Shown here: positions 37,725-46,294 of the stretch, one piece after another
Layout: every line of letters starts with the position of its first letter
How positions within the stretch are numbered: position 1 is the stretch's first letter
Program-made: the position numbers and the translations under genes
NCBI GenBank assembly: GCA_039808025.1
Contig: JBDHSK010000006.1
Location: 62,001-126,000 of the forward strand
Source: Sandaracinobacteroides sp039808025
GTDB lineage: Bacteria > Pseudomonadota > Alphaproteobacteria > Sphingomonadales > Sphingomonadaceae
Direction of reading: 5' to 3'
Length of the DNA: 64,000 bases
Notes under the pieces: model-generated
Database searches by the model: none
What the model was told of the DNA's origin: nothing
What the model saw: only the letters and a program-made list of their open reading frames with translations

Positions 37725-39081
37725 GGCCCGCAGTGGCAGCGCCATGCGCACCTATCAGATTCTGCTGGTTCTGGCGTTTGGCTGGCTGCTTGGCCGCATG
37801 CCGGAGCTTCTGGCAGATGAACAGGCCGAACGGGCAAGCCTTCATGGCGCGGCAGCGACCGACGGCCCGGTGGCTGGTCAGCTCACTCCAGGCTCGCCAA
37901 GCCCTATTCCCATGGCACCGCTGGAAACTGGCCCGACCAAGGCAGACCTGATGCAGATGGCGGCCGAAATCGCTGTGCGCGCGTCGAACGAGACTATGGC
38001 GCAGCTTCTGGCAGCGGGATGGGGGCCAGGCAAGGCCAGCGGCGCAGCCCACAGCCGGCCGACCGAAACCGTGGTGCGGATCGTGGCGCCACAGGTGCCG
38101 CCTGCAGAGCCATCGCACCGCTGGGAACTGAAACCCGGTGACCCCGAGTTCGCCAATCTGGCGCCAGCCCCTTCGGGCAAACGCGCCACCGTTCTCGCTG
38201 ATCTGCCGGCCCGCGCCAAAGAGACGAAGCTGGCGGTGGAGTCGGCCACATCGCGTGCCGATGAAGCCTATGGGCTGGCAGAGGCTGGCTACCAGGCATT
38301 GCGCAAGGGGGAGCGCGCCGAGGCAGCCGGAAAGCTGGCAGCTGCGATCGCGGCAGATCCGGCCGCCCCCAATGCCGCTAACTGGCAGGCCGACCTCAAG
38401 GCGCTGACCCGTCACTGGGCCGTCAGTTTCTATTCGGTTGCCCGCGATGGTGGCGGTGACCCGTTGGCGGCTTCTCCGGTACTGGGGGGAGGGCAGACTG
38501 GCGCCATGCTGGCTTATCGCTTCAACCCGCTGGGCGATGTTCCGGTTTCGGCCTTTGCGCGGGTGACAGCAGCAACAGGTGTAAGGGGCGGGATCGACCG
38601 GGAGACTGTCGAAAGTGCGGTTGGCCTGCGGGTGGAGCCATTGAAATCCCTGCCGGTTGCAGTCGATCTCGAACGGCGGTTCGCCCATGGCACCATGTCG
38701 CGCAACGCCTGGTCCGCGCGGGTGTCAGGGGGCGGGACGACCGATTTCAGACTGCTGGACCGCGTTGTAACCGCAGATGGCTGGGCCGAAGCGGGTATCG
38801 TCGGTTTCCGGAAGCGCCCCGATTATTATGCCGGAATCCAGATGCGGGCCGGCTCTGATATTGCCCGACTTGGGCGCACGTCGATCAACCTTGGTGTCGG
38901 CAACTGGATAGCGGTTCAGCGGGGCTGGGGGGTGACGGCTTCCCGTATCGATCTCGGCCCATCGGCGCGGTTCCGCGTGTCTCCGTGGCGGGCCTATGCC
39001 CAGGTCGATTATCGGGCGCGACTTGCCGGCAACGCCCGCCCGGCGTCTGGCCCCGTGGTTACCGTCGGCGCCAGCTTCTAG
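37717..39081 (+). CDS. NfrA C-terminal-domain-like outer-membrane/periplasmic protein
   Basis: A 454-residue exported protein. It starts with a hydrophobic signal or anchor (ILLVLAFGWLLG), a low-complexity Pro/Ala region, an alpha-helical TPR-like stretch (YGLAEAGYQALRKGERAEAA, about residues 184-210), and a C-terminal 220-residue region of alternating strands ending in a terminal phenylalanine, typical of a beta-barrel-like outer-membrane domain and resembling the NfrA C-terminal domain. NfrA of E. coli is about twice as long. It probably exports the glycan made by the overlapping NfrB-like gene. Its end overlaps the glpK stop by 4 bases. Confidence 0.7.
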   Translation: MSEARSGSAMRTYQILLVLAFGWLLGRMPELLADEQAERASLHGAAATDGPVAGQLTPGSPSPIPMAPLETGPTKADLMQMAAEIAVRASNETMAQLLAAGWGPGKASGAAHSRPTETVVRIVAPQVPPAEPSHRWELKPGDPEFANLAPAPSGKRATVLADLPARAKETKLAVESATSRADEAYGLAEAGYQALRKGERAEAAGKLAAAIAADPAAPNAANWQADLKALTRHWAVSFYSVARDGGGDPLAASPVLGGGQTGAMLAYRFNPLGDVPVSAFARVTAATGVRGGIDRETVESAVGLRVEPLKSLPVAVDLERRFAHGTMSRNAWSARVSGGGTTDFRLLDRVVTADGWAEAGIVGFRKRPDYYAGIQMRAGSDIARLGRTSINLGVGNWIAVQRGWGVTASRIDLGPSARFRVSPWRAYAQVDYRARLAGNARPASGPVVTVGASF

Positions 39082-40553
39082 CCGATTCCGGCAATGGTCT
39101 GGGCAACGGCGCGCCGCCACATGGCACGGCGCGCAGCGCGGCGGTCGCCATCTGCGCACGGGGTGAAATGCCGGTCGGCATGCACCATGGCCGTTGCAGC
39201 TTCGCCAAGGCTGGAAAACAGGCCAGCACCGGTGGCGGCCAGCATCGCCGCCCCGAGGGCTGTGGTTTCAATGACACGCGGCCGCGCAACCACCAGACCG
39301 GTGATATCGGCGATGTCCTGACACAGCCATTCATTGGCGACCATGCCGCCATCGACAGCCAGAGTTTCGGGAACCACGCCATCGCCGCGAAAAGCGTCGA
39401 TCAGGTCGGCGGTCTGCTGGCCCATCGCTTCGAGGGTGGCACGCACGATATGGGCGCGGGTAGTGCCCGCCGTGATGCCCGATAGCAGGCCGCGCGCCAT
39501 GGGCTGCCAATAGGGCGCGCCCAGACCGGCAAACGCCGGAACGAACGATACACCGCCACTGTCGGGAACCGAGCGCGCCAGTGCTGCCGTTTCGGCGGCG
39601 GCGTCAACGATGCCGAGCCCATCGCGCAGCCACTTCACGGCGTCTCCGCCAACGAAGATCGACCCTTCAAGCGCATAGTGCTGCGGCTTGCCCAGCAGCC
39701 ATGTGGCCAGCAGCCGATGGCGGCTGACCGGCACTTTCGTTCCGGCATTGGCCAGCAGGAAGATTCCGGTGCCATAGGTGCATTTGGCCTGCCCCGGGTG
39801 CAGGCAGGCCTGGCCGATGGCGGCGGCCTGCTGATCGCCGGCCATGCCGGTGATGGCCAGAGGACGCCCGAAAAGGGTGGTGCTGGCAATCTGCCCGGCC
39901 ATCGGCACAATGGCGGGAAGTGCCGCAAGGGGCACGCCGAACAGTTCGGCCATCGCCACCGACCAGGTACCGGTGTGCAGGTCCATCAACGAGGTGCGGG
40001 CGGCGTTGCTGGTATCGGTAGCGAACAGTTCGCCACCCGTCAGGTTCCACAAAAGCCAGCAGTCGATGGTGCCAAGGCACAGCGTTCCCGAGTCGGCGGC
40101 GCTGCGGACAGCGGGCAGGTGGTCCAGTGCCCAGCGCATCTTGCCGGCCGAGAAATAGGGGTCGAGGATAAGGCCCGTGGCTTCCTGAACCCGGTGCTCG
40201 TGGCCCGAATCCCGCAGGGCATCGGTGATGGTGGCGGCGCGCCGGTCTTGCCAGACAATGGCCGGAGCGAGGGCTCGCCCGCTTGACCGGTCCCAGGCGA
40301 CGATGGTTTCACGCTGGTTGGCAATGCCGATGGCGGCGATTCTTTCCCCGTAGTGGTCGATGATGGTGCGGATGGCCCGGAAGGTAAGGGCCCAGATTTC
40401 GTCAGCGTCCTCCTCCATCCAGCCGGGCGCGGGGTAGGCCTGCGACAGCGGGTGTTGGGCAGTGGCAAGGATCTTGCCGTTCAGGTCAATTGCCATTGCC
40501 CGCGTCGATGTTGTGCCGCAATCAATGGCGAGCACGAGATCGGTGGGTGTCAT
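39078..40553 (-). CDS. glpK: Glycerol kinase
   Basis: Phosphorylates glycerol to glycerol 3-phosphate. The 491-residue protein has the FGGY-kinase phosphate loop AIDCGTTSTRAMAID, GIANQRETIVAWD, the signature MAGDQQAAAIGQ, and VDGGMVANEWLCQ. An ATG at 40553 with GAGGAGC upstream fixes the start. No glpF or glpD is adjacent. It diverges from the SDR gene over 88 bases. Confidence 0.94.
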   Translation of the reverse strand: MTPTDLVLAIDCGTTSTRAMAIDLNGKILATAQHPLSQAYPAPGWMEEDADEIWALTFRAIRTIIDHYGERIAAIGIANQRETIVAWDRSSGRALAPAIVWQDRRAATITDALRDSGHEHRVQEATGLILDPYFSAGKMRWALDHLPAVRSAADSGTLCLGTIDCWLLWNLTGGELFATDTSNAARTSLMDLHTGTWSVAMAELFGVPLAALPAIVPMAGQIASTTLFGRPLAITGMAGDQQAAAIGQACLHPGQAKCTYGTGIFLLANAGTKVPVSRHRLLATWLLGKPQHYALEGSIFVGGDAVKWLRDGLGIVDAAAETAALARSVPDSGGVSFVPAFAGLGAPYWQPMARGLLSGITAGTTRAHIVRATLEAMGQQTADLIDAFRGDGVVPETLAVDGGMVANEWLCQDIADITGLVVARPRVIETTALGAAMLAATGAGLFSSLGEAATAMVHADRHFTPCADGDRRAARRAMWRRAVAQTIAGIG

Positions 40554-40641
40554 GCCTTGCTCCTCGTGGTGCATAGTGTGAGCGGGTTGCCAGTATGAAG
40601 CAAGCAAGGGCAGCCAGCAGAATCGGGAAGGAACATCAATC

Positions 40642-41427
40642 ATGCGGTTTTCCGGCAAGGTGGCAGTGGTGACTGGCGCTGCCTCGGGTATCGGGCGGGC
40701 TATGGCTTCGGCGCTGGCCGCTGAAGGCGCCGCGGTGGTAGCAGCCGATATTGCCCCCGGTGTCGAAGAAACCGCCCATGCCATCCGCCATGGTGGTGGG
40801 CGCGCCGAGGTAATGGTCGGCAGTGCCGCTGAAGAGGAATTCGTGGCCTTGCTTGCTGATCAGGCGGTGCGCAGCTTTGGCGGACTGCACCTGATGTTTG
40901 CCAATGCCGGCATTTCCGGGGGGATGGCGCCGCTTTCCGACGTGCAGGTGAGCGAGTGGCGCGAAGTTCTGGAACTGAACCTGATCGGGGCATTCCTGGC
41001 CATCCGCGAGGCAGCACGCGTCATGGTGCCAGCTGGCGGCGGGGCGATCGAGTGCACAGCCAGTGTGGCCGGCCTGCGGTCAGGGGCGGGGGGGATTCCC
41101 TATTCGGCGTCGAAAGCCGGAGTCATCAACATGGTCCAGACGGCGGCCAACCAGCTTGCCGGCACCAATGTCCGGGTGAATGCGGTGTGCCCCGGTCTTA
41201 CCGAAACCGGGATGACCCGCTTCATGTTCGATGCCGCCCGCGCCCGTGGCAGCGAGGAGAGGCTGGGGCAGCTGAACCCGTTGCGCCGCGCTGCCCATCC
41301 AGACGAGATCGCCGCAGTCGCTCTGTTTTTGGCCAGCGATGCCGCCAGTTATGTGAACGGGCAGGCGGTGGCAGTTGATGGCGGATTGTCGTCGAGCCAC
41401 CCGACCGTCCCGGGGAAGTTCTGGTAA
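40642..41427 (+). CDS. SDR family oxidoreductase
   Basis: A 261-residue classical short-chain dehydrogenase. The cofactor motif is VTGAASGIGRAMA (residues about 10-22), NAG follows near residue 90, and the catalytic YSASK is near residue 154. The end VNGQAVAVDGGLSSSHPTVP is typical. The substrate is unknown. A hairpin terminator follows at 41430. Confidence 0.9.
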   Translation: MRFSGKVAVVTGAASGIGRAMASALAAEGAAVVAADIAPGVEETAHAIRHGGGRAEVMVGSAAEEEFVALLADQAVRSFGGLHLMFANAGISGGMAPLSDVQVSEWREVLELNLIGAFLAIREAARVMVPAGGGAIECTASVAGLRSGAGGIPYSASKAGVINMVQTAANQLAGTNVRVNAVCPGLTETGMTRFMFDAARARGSEERLGQLNPLRRAAHPDEIAAVALFLASDAASYVNGQAVAVDGGLSSSHPTVPGKFW

Positions 41428-41429
41428 TT

Positions 41430-41450
41430 GCCCGCGCGAGGCGGGCGTAT
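41430..41450 (+). terminator. Probable terminator after the SDR gene
   Basis: Three bases after the SDR stop, GCCCGC (41430-41435) pairs with GCGGGC (41441-41446) across the loop GCGAG, followed by GTATTT. The T-rich tail is short. Confidence 0.6.
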
Positions 41451-41615
41451 TTCCCGGAGGCAGCCGGCCGGCGACAGCTGCGCCCTTCAAAGCGGATGCA
41501 TCATGGGCGGGGAAGGTCCGTAATGGTGGCAACATCGATAGGATCAGCGCGCTGACAACGGCACATTCCTTTCAGGGCAGTCGCCCGAAATGGCACCAGC
41601 TGAAAGGGGAGCGTT

Positions 41616-42443
41616 GTGAACAACCTGAGATCAACGGCAAGGCAAACACCCACGTCGGGCCGACGGGGGCGGATCACGCCGGGCCACGGCAAGTGGCGCC
41701 TTGCTGTTTCCAGCCTGGCGCGATTGCTGACACCTCAGCCAGCAGGTCAGGCGGCGCTGTTTCTCGCGGCGGCAGTGGCACTGGCGCATCCGCAGACGGC
41801 AACGGCCACAGTGGTGATCCACACCACCAACTTCCTCTCCGGCTGGACCAACTACAACGGCTTCGAGGGGATGGGGTGGACCATTACCTACAACGGTCAG
41901 GCCGGCTATTCCGAGCAGGCCATAACCGCCACCTATGTCGGCACGCCGGGCACCATCATGTCGACAGTAGGCGCCGCCGAAGGCCGTTACAGCTGGTACC
42001 CCAATGCCGGTTCCTACGGGTATACATCTCTGCGGTTCGGTGGTGTTATCGATGCGGTATCGTTCCTGGCCAGCACCGGCTTTGGCGGGGCGTCGTCACC
42101 TGTTCTGCACTACCAGCTGCTATTGGGAGGATCGGTGCTGGTAACCGGGCAGGCGGGCCCGCTTTCCATATACGGTGACGGCTGGCGCTGGTACGGAGTT
42201 TCAGGGGTGCAGTTCGATGAATTGCGGCTACAGGCGCGTAGTGATCAGCTTACCGCCTTTCTCCCCAACGGCTATGATGCGCTTTCCCTCGATGGTATCC
42301 GCTTCAACGGTTACTGGCAGGCGCCGCCGATAGATGGCCCTCCCGAAGTTCCGGGGGTTCCGGAAATTTCGATGTGGGCGATGCTGGTGGCCGGCTTCGG
42401 TCTGACGGGCATCGGGGCGCGGCGGCGGCCACGGCTGCACTAG
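41616..42443 (+). CDS. PEPxxWA-type sorting-signal protein, variant tail
   Basis: A 275-residue exported protein. A basic N-terminus of about 45 residues precedes the signal hydrophobic stretch (AALFLAAAVALAHP). The middle is rich in Gly, Tyr and Trp beta-strand-like sequence. The C-terminus has the sorting-tail layout: VPEISMWAMLVAGFGLTG followed by ARRRPRLH. The third motif residue is Ile where PEPxxWA proteins have Pro. Exosortase cleavage and cell-surface or matrix location are inferred. The GTG start at 41616 has AAGGGGA upstream. The exosortase is not in this window. Confidence 0.78.
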   Translation: MNNLRSTARQTPTSGRRGRITPGHGKWRLAVSSLARLLTPQPAGQAALFLAAAVALAHPQTATATVVIHTTNFLSGWTNYNGFEGMGWTITYNGQAGYSEQAITATYVGTPGTIMSTVGAAEGRYSWYPNAGSYGYTSLRFGGVIDAVSFLASTGFGGASSPVLHYQLLLGGSVLVTGQAGPLSIYGDGWRWYGVSGVQFDELRLQARSDQLTAFLPNGYDALSLDGIRFNGYWQAPPIDGPPEVPGVPEISMWAMLVAGFGLTGIGARRRPRLH

Positions 42444-42455
42444 CCATACGAACCC

Positions 42456-42474
42456 GGTGCGGGAAAGCCGCACC
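42456..42474 (+). terminator. Hairpin after the PEPxxWA-type gene
   Basis: GGTGCGG (42456-42462) pairs perfectly with CCGCACC (42468-42474) across the loop GAAAG, 12 bases after the stop. No T-run follows, so termination is possible but not certain. Confidence 0.5.
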
Positions 42475-42656
42475 CCCAGTGCAAGCCGGAAACACGGGCA
42501 CTCATTCGGAAAGGGCGGGGCAGACAGGCGTATCAGAGGTTGACCGGGCGTGATGGCCCGCATCCGGAAACGCTGGCCTTGAACAACCAGACGGCAGGTG
42601 GATATAGCGCCACACAGCAGCCTTTGTGGCCATCTTCACCCCCAGACGGAACAGCG

Positions 42657-43226
42657 ATGTCGCCTTTTGCCATTCTCGCGCTCGCGCTTTCAATGTCGGC
42701 TGATGCGTTTGCTGCCGCCCTGGCAAGGGGGGCAGCGACCCGCCCCGGCTGGGGTGCAGCGCTGAAAGGTGGGGCGGTTTTCGGGATTGTCGAGGCCCTC
42801 ACGCCACTAGGGGGGTGGTTGATCGGACGGCTGGCACAGGGCGCTGTCGAACAGTGGGACCACTGGATCGCCTTTGCCCTTCTCTGTGCGGTGGGTCTCC
42901 ATATGATTCGCAACGGCCTGAGGGCAGAGCCAGACCTCGACGAGTCGTTGCCCACGACCGGGCTGGTTCTGCTGATTGTCACGGCTATCGGCACCAGTAT
43001 CGATGCAGCTGCCGTCGGGATCGGGCTGGCGCTGATCGACGTGAATATTCTGCTGGTCGCTGTCGCGATCGGCCTTTCCACCTTCATTTGCACGACCATC
43101 GGGCTGCGGCTGGGTGGTAATGCCGGCCAATTCCTCGGCAGGCGTGTCGAACTGGTTGCTGGAATCGTGCTGATAGGTATTGGCCTACTCATAGTCGCCG
43201 ATCACACCGGATATCTGTCTGCCTGA
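42657..43226 (+). CDS. mntP: Manganese efflux pump MntP
   Basis: A 189-residue inner-membrane exporter with six hydrophobic helices in two inverted halves. The conserved acidic residues in membrane segments are seen in SMSADAFAAALARG (first half) and GTSIDAAAVGIGLAL (second half). It removes excess Mn2+. The ATG at 42657 gives the usual start MSPFAILALALSMSADAF. I could not recognise the manganese riboswitch often found upstream of this gene in the 182 bases after the preceding hairpin. Confidence 0.92.
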   Translation: MSPFAILALALSMSADAFAAALARGAATRPGWGAALKGGAVFGIVEALTPLGGWLIGRLAQGAVEQWDHWIAFALLCAVGLHMIRNGLRAEPDLDESLPTTGLVLLIVTAIGTSIDAAAVGIGLALIDVNILLVAVAIGLSTFICTTIGLRLGGNAGQFLGRRVELVAGIVLIGIGLLIVADHTGYLSA

Positions 43227-43447
43227 GGAGCCGACCGGTGGAACTGGTATGGGCGCTTGATGCGAGACAGATTGAATTTGGCCGCCTCAGTCACTCTGCA
43301 TTACGGTCTGGACGACGGCCGACTGAGTAGGTTAGTGATCCGCCCCGTCACACTGGGGTTGTCAAAATGGGCCATTATATCAAGCCGATGCCAAGAGCAC
43401 TGGAGAATGTAATGTCAGACCGGAACCCGTGAGCAGGAATACCTGAA

Positions 43448-44410
43448 TTGGAAGCCGTAAATACAAATGGACCCTGTGTGGAGGGGGCTGTGCAACGGCA
43501 GTCTTCCGGCAGTCACGTCCCGTACAATCCTACAATTGATTATTTGCGGTTTATCTCCATTCTGATAATTGTTCATTTTCACGCGGTTAGTCCAAATGGT
43601 TGGCTTGCCCAAGGTGCTGTCGGCTATTTCGAGATCGCCTTGGTTTGGTTTTTTCTGTCAGGGCTCGAACGTCGCCGGCAACCCGCGTTGCGTGCCATTG
43701 CCGATAAAACCCGGCGGTTGATGTATCCGTTTCTTGTTTGGTCTGCCCTGCAAATTCTTGCCAAATATCTACAATCTGTAATAACCGGTGGTGATTTTAT
43801 CGCTGACCTTTTGTCATGGCTTCCACCAAGAGGAACTTTTGCTCAATTATGGTTTCTTCCATGGGCTTGGTTTGTAATAATTATTTTATTAATCTTATCA
43901 AGTTATTTAAATTTTAGAATTAAATCTAATAAATTTTTATTTATATATCTTATTATATTTTTAGCAATCTCAACCTATATATTAAAATTATCTCATAATA
44001 TTAATATAGCACAAATTTTCTATAATTGCTTGATTTATTCAATTTCAATAATGTCTGGAATACTAATCTATTGTATTCGAGATAATGTTTCAAAAATGGT
44101 TCTGGTTTCTGTTGTCATTGCGGCCTACGGTGTTGTTCTGCAATGGCTTGGTCTCACCAGTTCGCAATTCTGGGTGCCGTTGCTGATAGTAGGGGCCCTT
44201 CTTGTTCCACTGCCTGAGTTTCGCTGGACCAGGCGTCTGGGCCAGATGTCGATGGACATCTATCTTGTCCATATCCTTGTGTTGGGCGCTATAGGCTCAG
44301 TGCTGGGCATTCCAACGAACACCACCCCGGGCGTTCTTCTGGCCTTCGTCTTCAGCATTGCCGCCGCAGCAGTTATGCAGATTCCGGCTGTCGGCAAATT
44401 TGTGCATTGA
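43448..44410 (+). CDS. Acyltransferase 3 family membrane protein with AT-rich core
   Basis: A 320-residue polytopic acyltransferase: IDYLRFISILIIVHFHAVSP carries the family's first helix and His, WFFLSGLERRRQ and YPFLVWSALQ follow, and MSMDIYLVHILVLGAIGS is the typical late motif. Likely acylates a surface glycan. The start is a TTG at 43448 with AGGAA upstream; in-frame GTG codons at 43478 and 43490 are alternatives. The middle, about 43875-44100, is extremely AT-rich and uses Ile, Asn, Leu and Lys codons that its neighbours avoid, which points to foreign or recombinant origin. A perfect hairpin follows the gene. Confidence 0.82.
   Translation: MEAVNTNGPCVEGAVQRQSSGSHVPYNPTIDYLRFISILIIVHFHAVSPNGWLAQGAVGYFEIALVWFFLSGLERRRQPALRAIADKTRRLMYPFLVWSALQILAKYLQSVITGGDFIADLLSWLPPRGTFAQLWFLPWAWFVIIILLILSSYLNFRIKSNKFLFIYLIIFLAISTYILKLSHNINIAQIFYNCLIYSISIMSGILIYCIRDNVSKMVLVSVVIAAYGVVLQWLGLTSSQFWVPLLIVGALLVPLPEFRWTRRLGQMSMDIYLVHILVLGAIGSVLGIPTNTTPGVLLAFVFSIAAAAVMQIPAVGKFVH
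43875..44100 (+). other. AT-rich segment inside the acyltransferase gene
   Basis: By hand count the 60-base stretches 43921-43980 and 43981-44040 have 8 and 10 G+C bases (13% and 17%), while the flanks are around 60%. The reading frame is unbroken through it and encodes hydrophobic helices with many ATA, ATT and TTA codons. The edges are sharp, within about 20 bases. Confidence 0.85.
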
Positions 44411-44487
44411 AGCCGGCACAACCGCGTTCCGGTGGTTGCCATGATACGCCTGTCTGCGGTTCATGCACTGGTTGCCTGGCGCCATGG

Positions 44488-44516
44488 TGGCACAGCCACT
44501 GATGGTGGCTGTGCCA
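44488..44516 (+). terminator. Strong hairpin between the acyltransferase gene and gatB
   Basis: TGGCACAGCCAC (44488-44499) and GTGGCTGTGCCA (44505-44516) form a perfect 12-bp stem with the loop TGATG. No T-run follows. It lies 77 bases after the acyltransferase stop and 43 bases before the gatB start, so it may end the former transcript. Confidence 0.6.
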
Positions 44517-44559
44517 ATGAAATCTTGCCATTCCGGGTAAGCGCACGCATTAGCGCAGC

Positions 44560-46098
44560 ATGACCAACGAACCTGCCACCCGCACACGCTCAGCCGACCC
44601 CGCCGCCAGTGCCTACATCATCAATGGGCGCACTGGCCCGTGGGAAATAGTCGTCGGGCTGGAAGTTCATGCCCAGGTGGTTTCCAGGGCCAAATTGTTT
44701 TCCGGTGCAGCCACCACCTTTGGCGGCGCGCCCAACAGCCAGGTCAGCTTCGTTGATGCTGCAATGCCCGGCATGTTGCCGGTGTTGAACGGCGAATGCG
44801 TGCGACAGGCGGTGCGCACCGGGCTAGCGCTGGGTGCGACCATCAACCGCTGGTCGCGCTTTGACCGCAAGAATTATTTTTATGCCGATCTGCCGCAGGG
44901 CTACCAGATCTCGCAGTTCCAGTACCCGGTAGTGGGGGAGGGCAGAATTGAGATCGAGCTTGAGGATGGCTCCCGCAAAATGATCGGGATCGAGCGACTG
45001 CACCTCGAACAGGACGCCGGGAAATCCATCCACGATCTCGCCCCGGATCGCAGTTTTGTCGATCTCAACCGGTCAGGTGTGGCGCTGATGGAAATCGTGT
45101 CGCGTCCCGACATGCGTTCTCCTGCCGAGGCCGGTGCATATGTGTCGACCTTGCGCGCCATCTTGCGGGCGGTGGGAAGCTGTGATGGCAACATGCAGGA
45201 AGGCTCGATGCGGGCTGATGTCAATGTCTCGGTCCGCCGGCCCGGAGAGGCGTTCGGCACCCGCTGCGAGATCAAGAATGTGAACTCCATCCGCTTTATC
45301 CAGCAGGCAATCGTCTATGAGGCGAACCGTCAGGTGGAATTACTGGAAGATGGCGGCGTGGTGAAACAGGAAACCCGCCTGTTCGACCCGGATCTTGGCG
45401 AGACGCGCTCGCTGCGATCGAAGGAAGACGCCCACGATTACCGCTATTTCCCCGAGCCCGACCTGCTGCCTCTGGAGATCAGTGAGGCATTTATTGCCGA
45501 ATGTCGGGCAAGCCTGCCGGAACTTCCGGCGGCCCGGCGGGCCCGCTATGAAAACAGTCTGGCGCTGTCACCTTATCTGGCGGGAGTTCTGACGGCCGAT
45601 ACCGATATCTCCAACTGGTTCGAGGCGTTGCTGGCAGCCAGTGCCACCGCCCAGAACCTGCCTGCCGATTCCGTTGCTGAAAAAGCGGCCAACTGGATGA
45701 CCGGCGAGCTGTTCGGCGCACTGAACAAGAGAAATCTCGACATTGCGCAAAGCCCGGTAACGCCGGCCCAGGGGGCGGAATTGCTGGCCCTGATGGCTGA
45801 TGGCACCTTGTCGGGGCCGCTTGCCAAGCAGGTGTTCGAGCTGATGCTGGAAAGCAGCGAAGATGCTGGCGTGCTGGCAGAGCGTCACGGCCTCAAGCAG
45901 ATATCCGATACCGGCGCACTTGAAAAAGCCATTGCCGATGTGATGGCCGCCAACGCCGACAAGGTCGCCGAATATCGTGCCGGCAAGGATAAGCTGTTCG
46001 GCTTTTTCGTCGGGCAGGTGATGAAGGCCAGTGGCGGTAAGGCCAACCCCGCAGTCGTCAATGACCTGCTCAAGACAAGGCTGGCATCGCTATCATAA
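44560..46098 (+). CDS. gatB: Asp-tRNA(Asn)/Glu-tRNA(Gln) amidotransferase subunit B
   Basis: Subunit of GatCAB, which amidates misacylated Glu-tRNA(Gln) or Asp-tRNA(Asn). The 512-residue protein has the GatB signature VGLEVHAQVVSRAKLFSG near residue 32, YADLPQGYQISQFQYP, EQDAGKSIHD, and DVNVSVRRPGE; the C-terminal YqeY-like tail ends TRLASLS. gatC and gatA are not adjacent, which is unusual since the three genes often sit together. Confidence 0.95.
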   Translation: MTNEPATRTRSADPAASAYIINGRTGPWEIVVGLEVHAQVVSRAKLFSGAATTFGGAPNSQVSFVDAAMPGMLPVLNGECVRQAVRTGLALGATINRWSRFDRKNYFYADLPQGYQISQFQYPVVGEGRIEIELEDGSRKMIGIERLHLEQDAGKSIHDLAPDRSFVDLNRSGVALMEIVSRPDMRSPAEAGAYVSTLRAILRAVGSCDGNMQEGSMRADVNVSVRRPGEAFGTRCEIKNVNSIRFIQQAIVYEANRQVELLEDGGVVKQETRLFDPDLGETRSLRSKEDAHDYRYFPEPDLLPLEISEAFIAECRASLPELPAARRARYENSLALSPYLAGVLTADTDISNWFEALLAASATAQNLPADSVAEKAANWMTGELFGALNKRNLDIAQSPVTPAQGAELLALMADGTLSGPLAKQVFELMLESSEDAGVLAERHGLKQISDTGALEKAIADVMAANADKVAEYRAGKDKLFGFFVGQVMKASGGKANPAVVNDLLKTRLASLS

Positions 46099-46122
46099 AA
46101 ATCTTTGTTGTATCATTCTTTC

Positions 46123-46145
46123 AGATGTAAATCTTATTTACATCT
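46123..46145. promoter_or_regulatory. Perfect 10-bp palindrome after gatB
   Basis: AGATGTAAAT (46123-46132) and ATTTACATCT (46136-46145) are exact inverted repeats with a 3-base spacer, 24 bases after the gatB stop and about 72 bases upstream of the sigma-54 promoter. AT content and the lack of a T-run fit a protein-binding site better than a terminator. The inner TGTAAA/TTTACA pair resembles TyrR boxes but with a 5-base rather than 6-base gap. Confidence 0.6.
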
Positions 46146-46216
46146 CGGTTGCATGTGACACGCGAACGGATTTGCCAAGCGATTGTAAGCCAAGATAAAA
46201 TTTTTCTCAAAACAGA

Positions 46217-46232
46217 TGGCATGAATCTTGCT
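46217..46232 (+). promoter_or_regulatory. Sigma-54 (-24/-12) promoter of the PEPxxWA gene
   Basis: TGGCATGAATCTTGCT matches the sigma-54 consensus TGGCAYG-N4-TTGCW at every fixed position; GG (46218-46219) and GC (46230-46231) are exactly 10 bases apart. A transcription start near 46243 would leave a leader of about 50 bases before the ATG at 46295, which has its own AAGGAG. Upstream AT-rich DNA and a palindrome could hold an activator. Confidence 0.78.
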
Positions 46233-46294
46233 TGCCTTTCAATCATATGGACCGGCCTTCAATTCCGGCCCGGGTGGAGTGAAAGGAGAACGGT

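Noticed and set aside
41428..41615. A second sigma-54 promoter in front of the other PEPxxWA-type gene
   Set aside because: The best candidate around CGGCACATTCCTTTCA lacks the essential GC of the -12 element.
42475..42656. Possible manganese (yybP-ykoY) riboswitch before mntP
   Set aside because: The conserved internal loops of that riboswitch could not be identified by eye. A covariance-model search would decide.
43369..43431. Tiny 20-residue open frame starting with ATGGGCCAT upstream of the acyltransferase
   Set aside because: Too short, no ribosome-binding site and no recognisable property.
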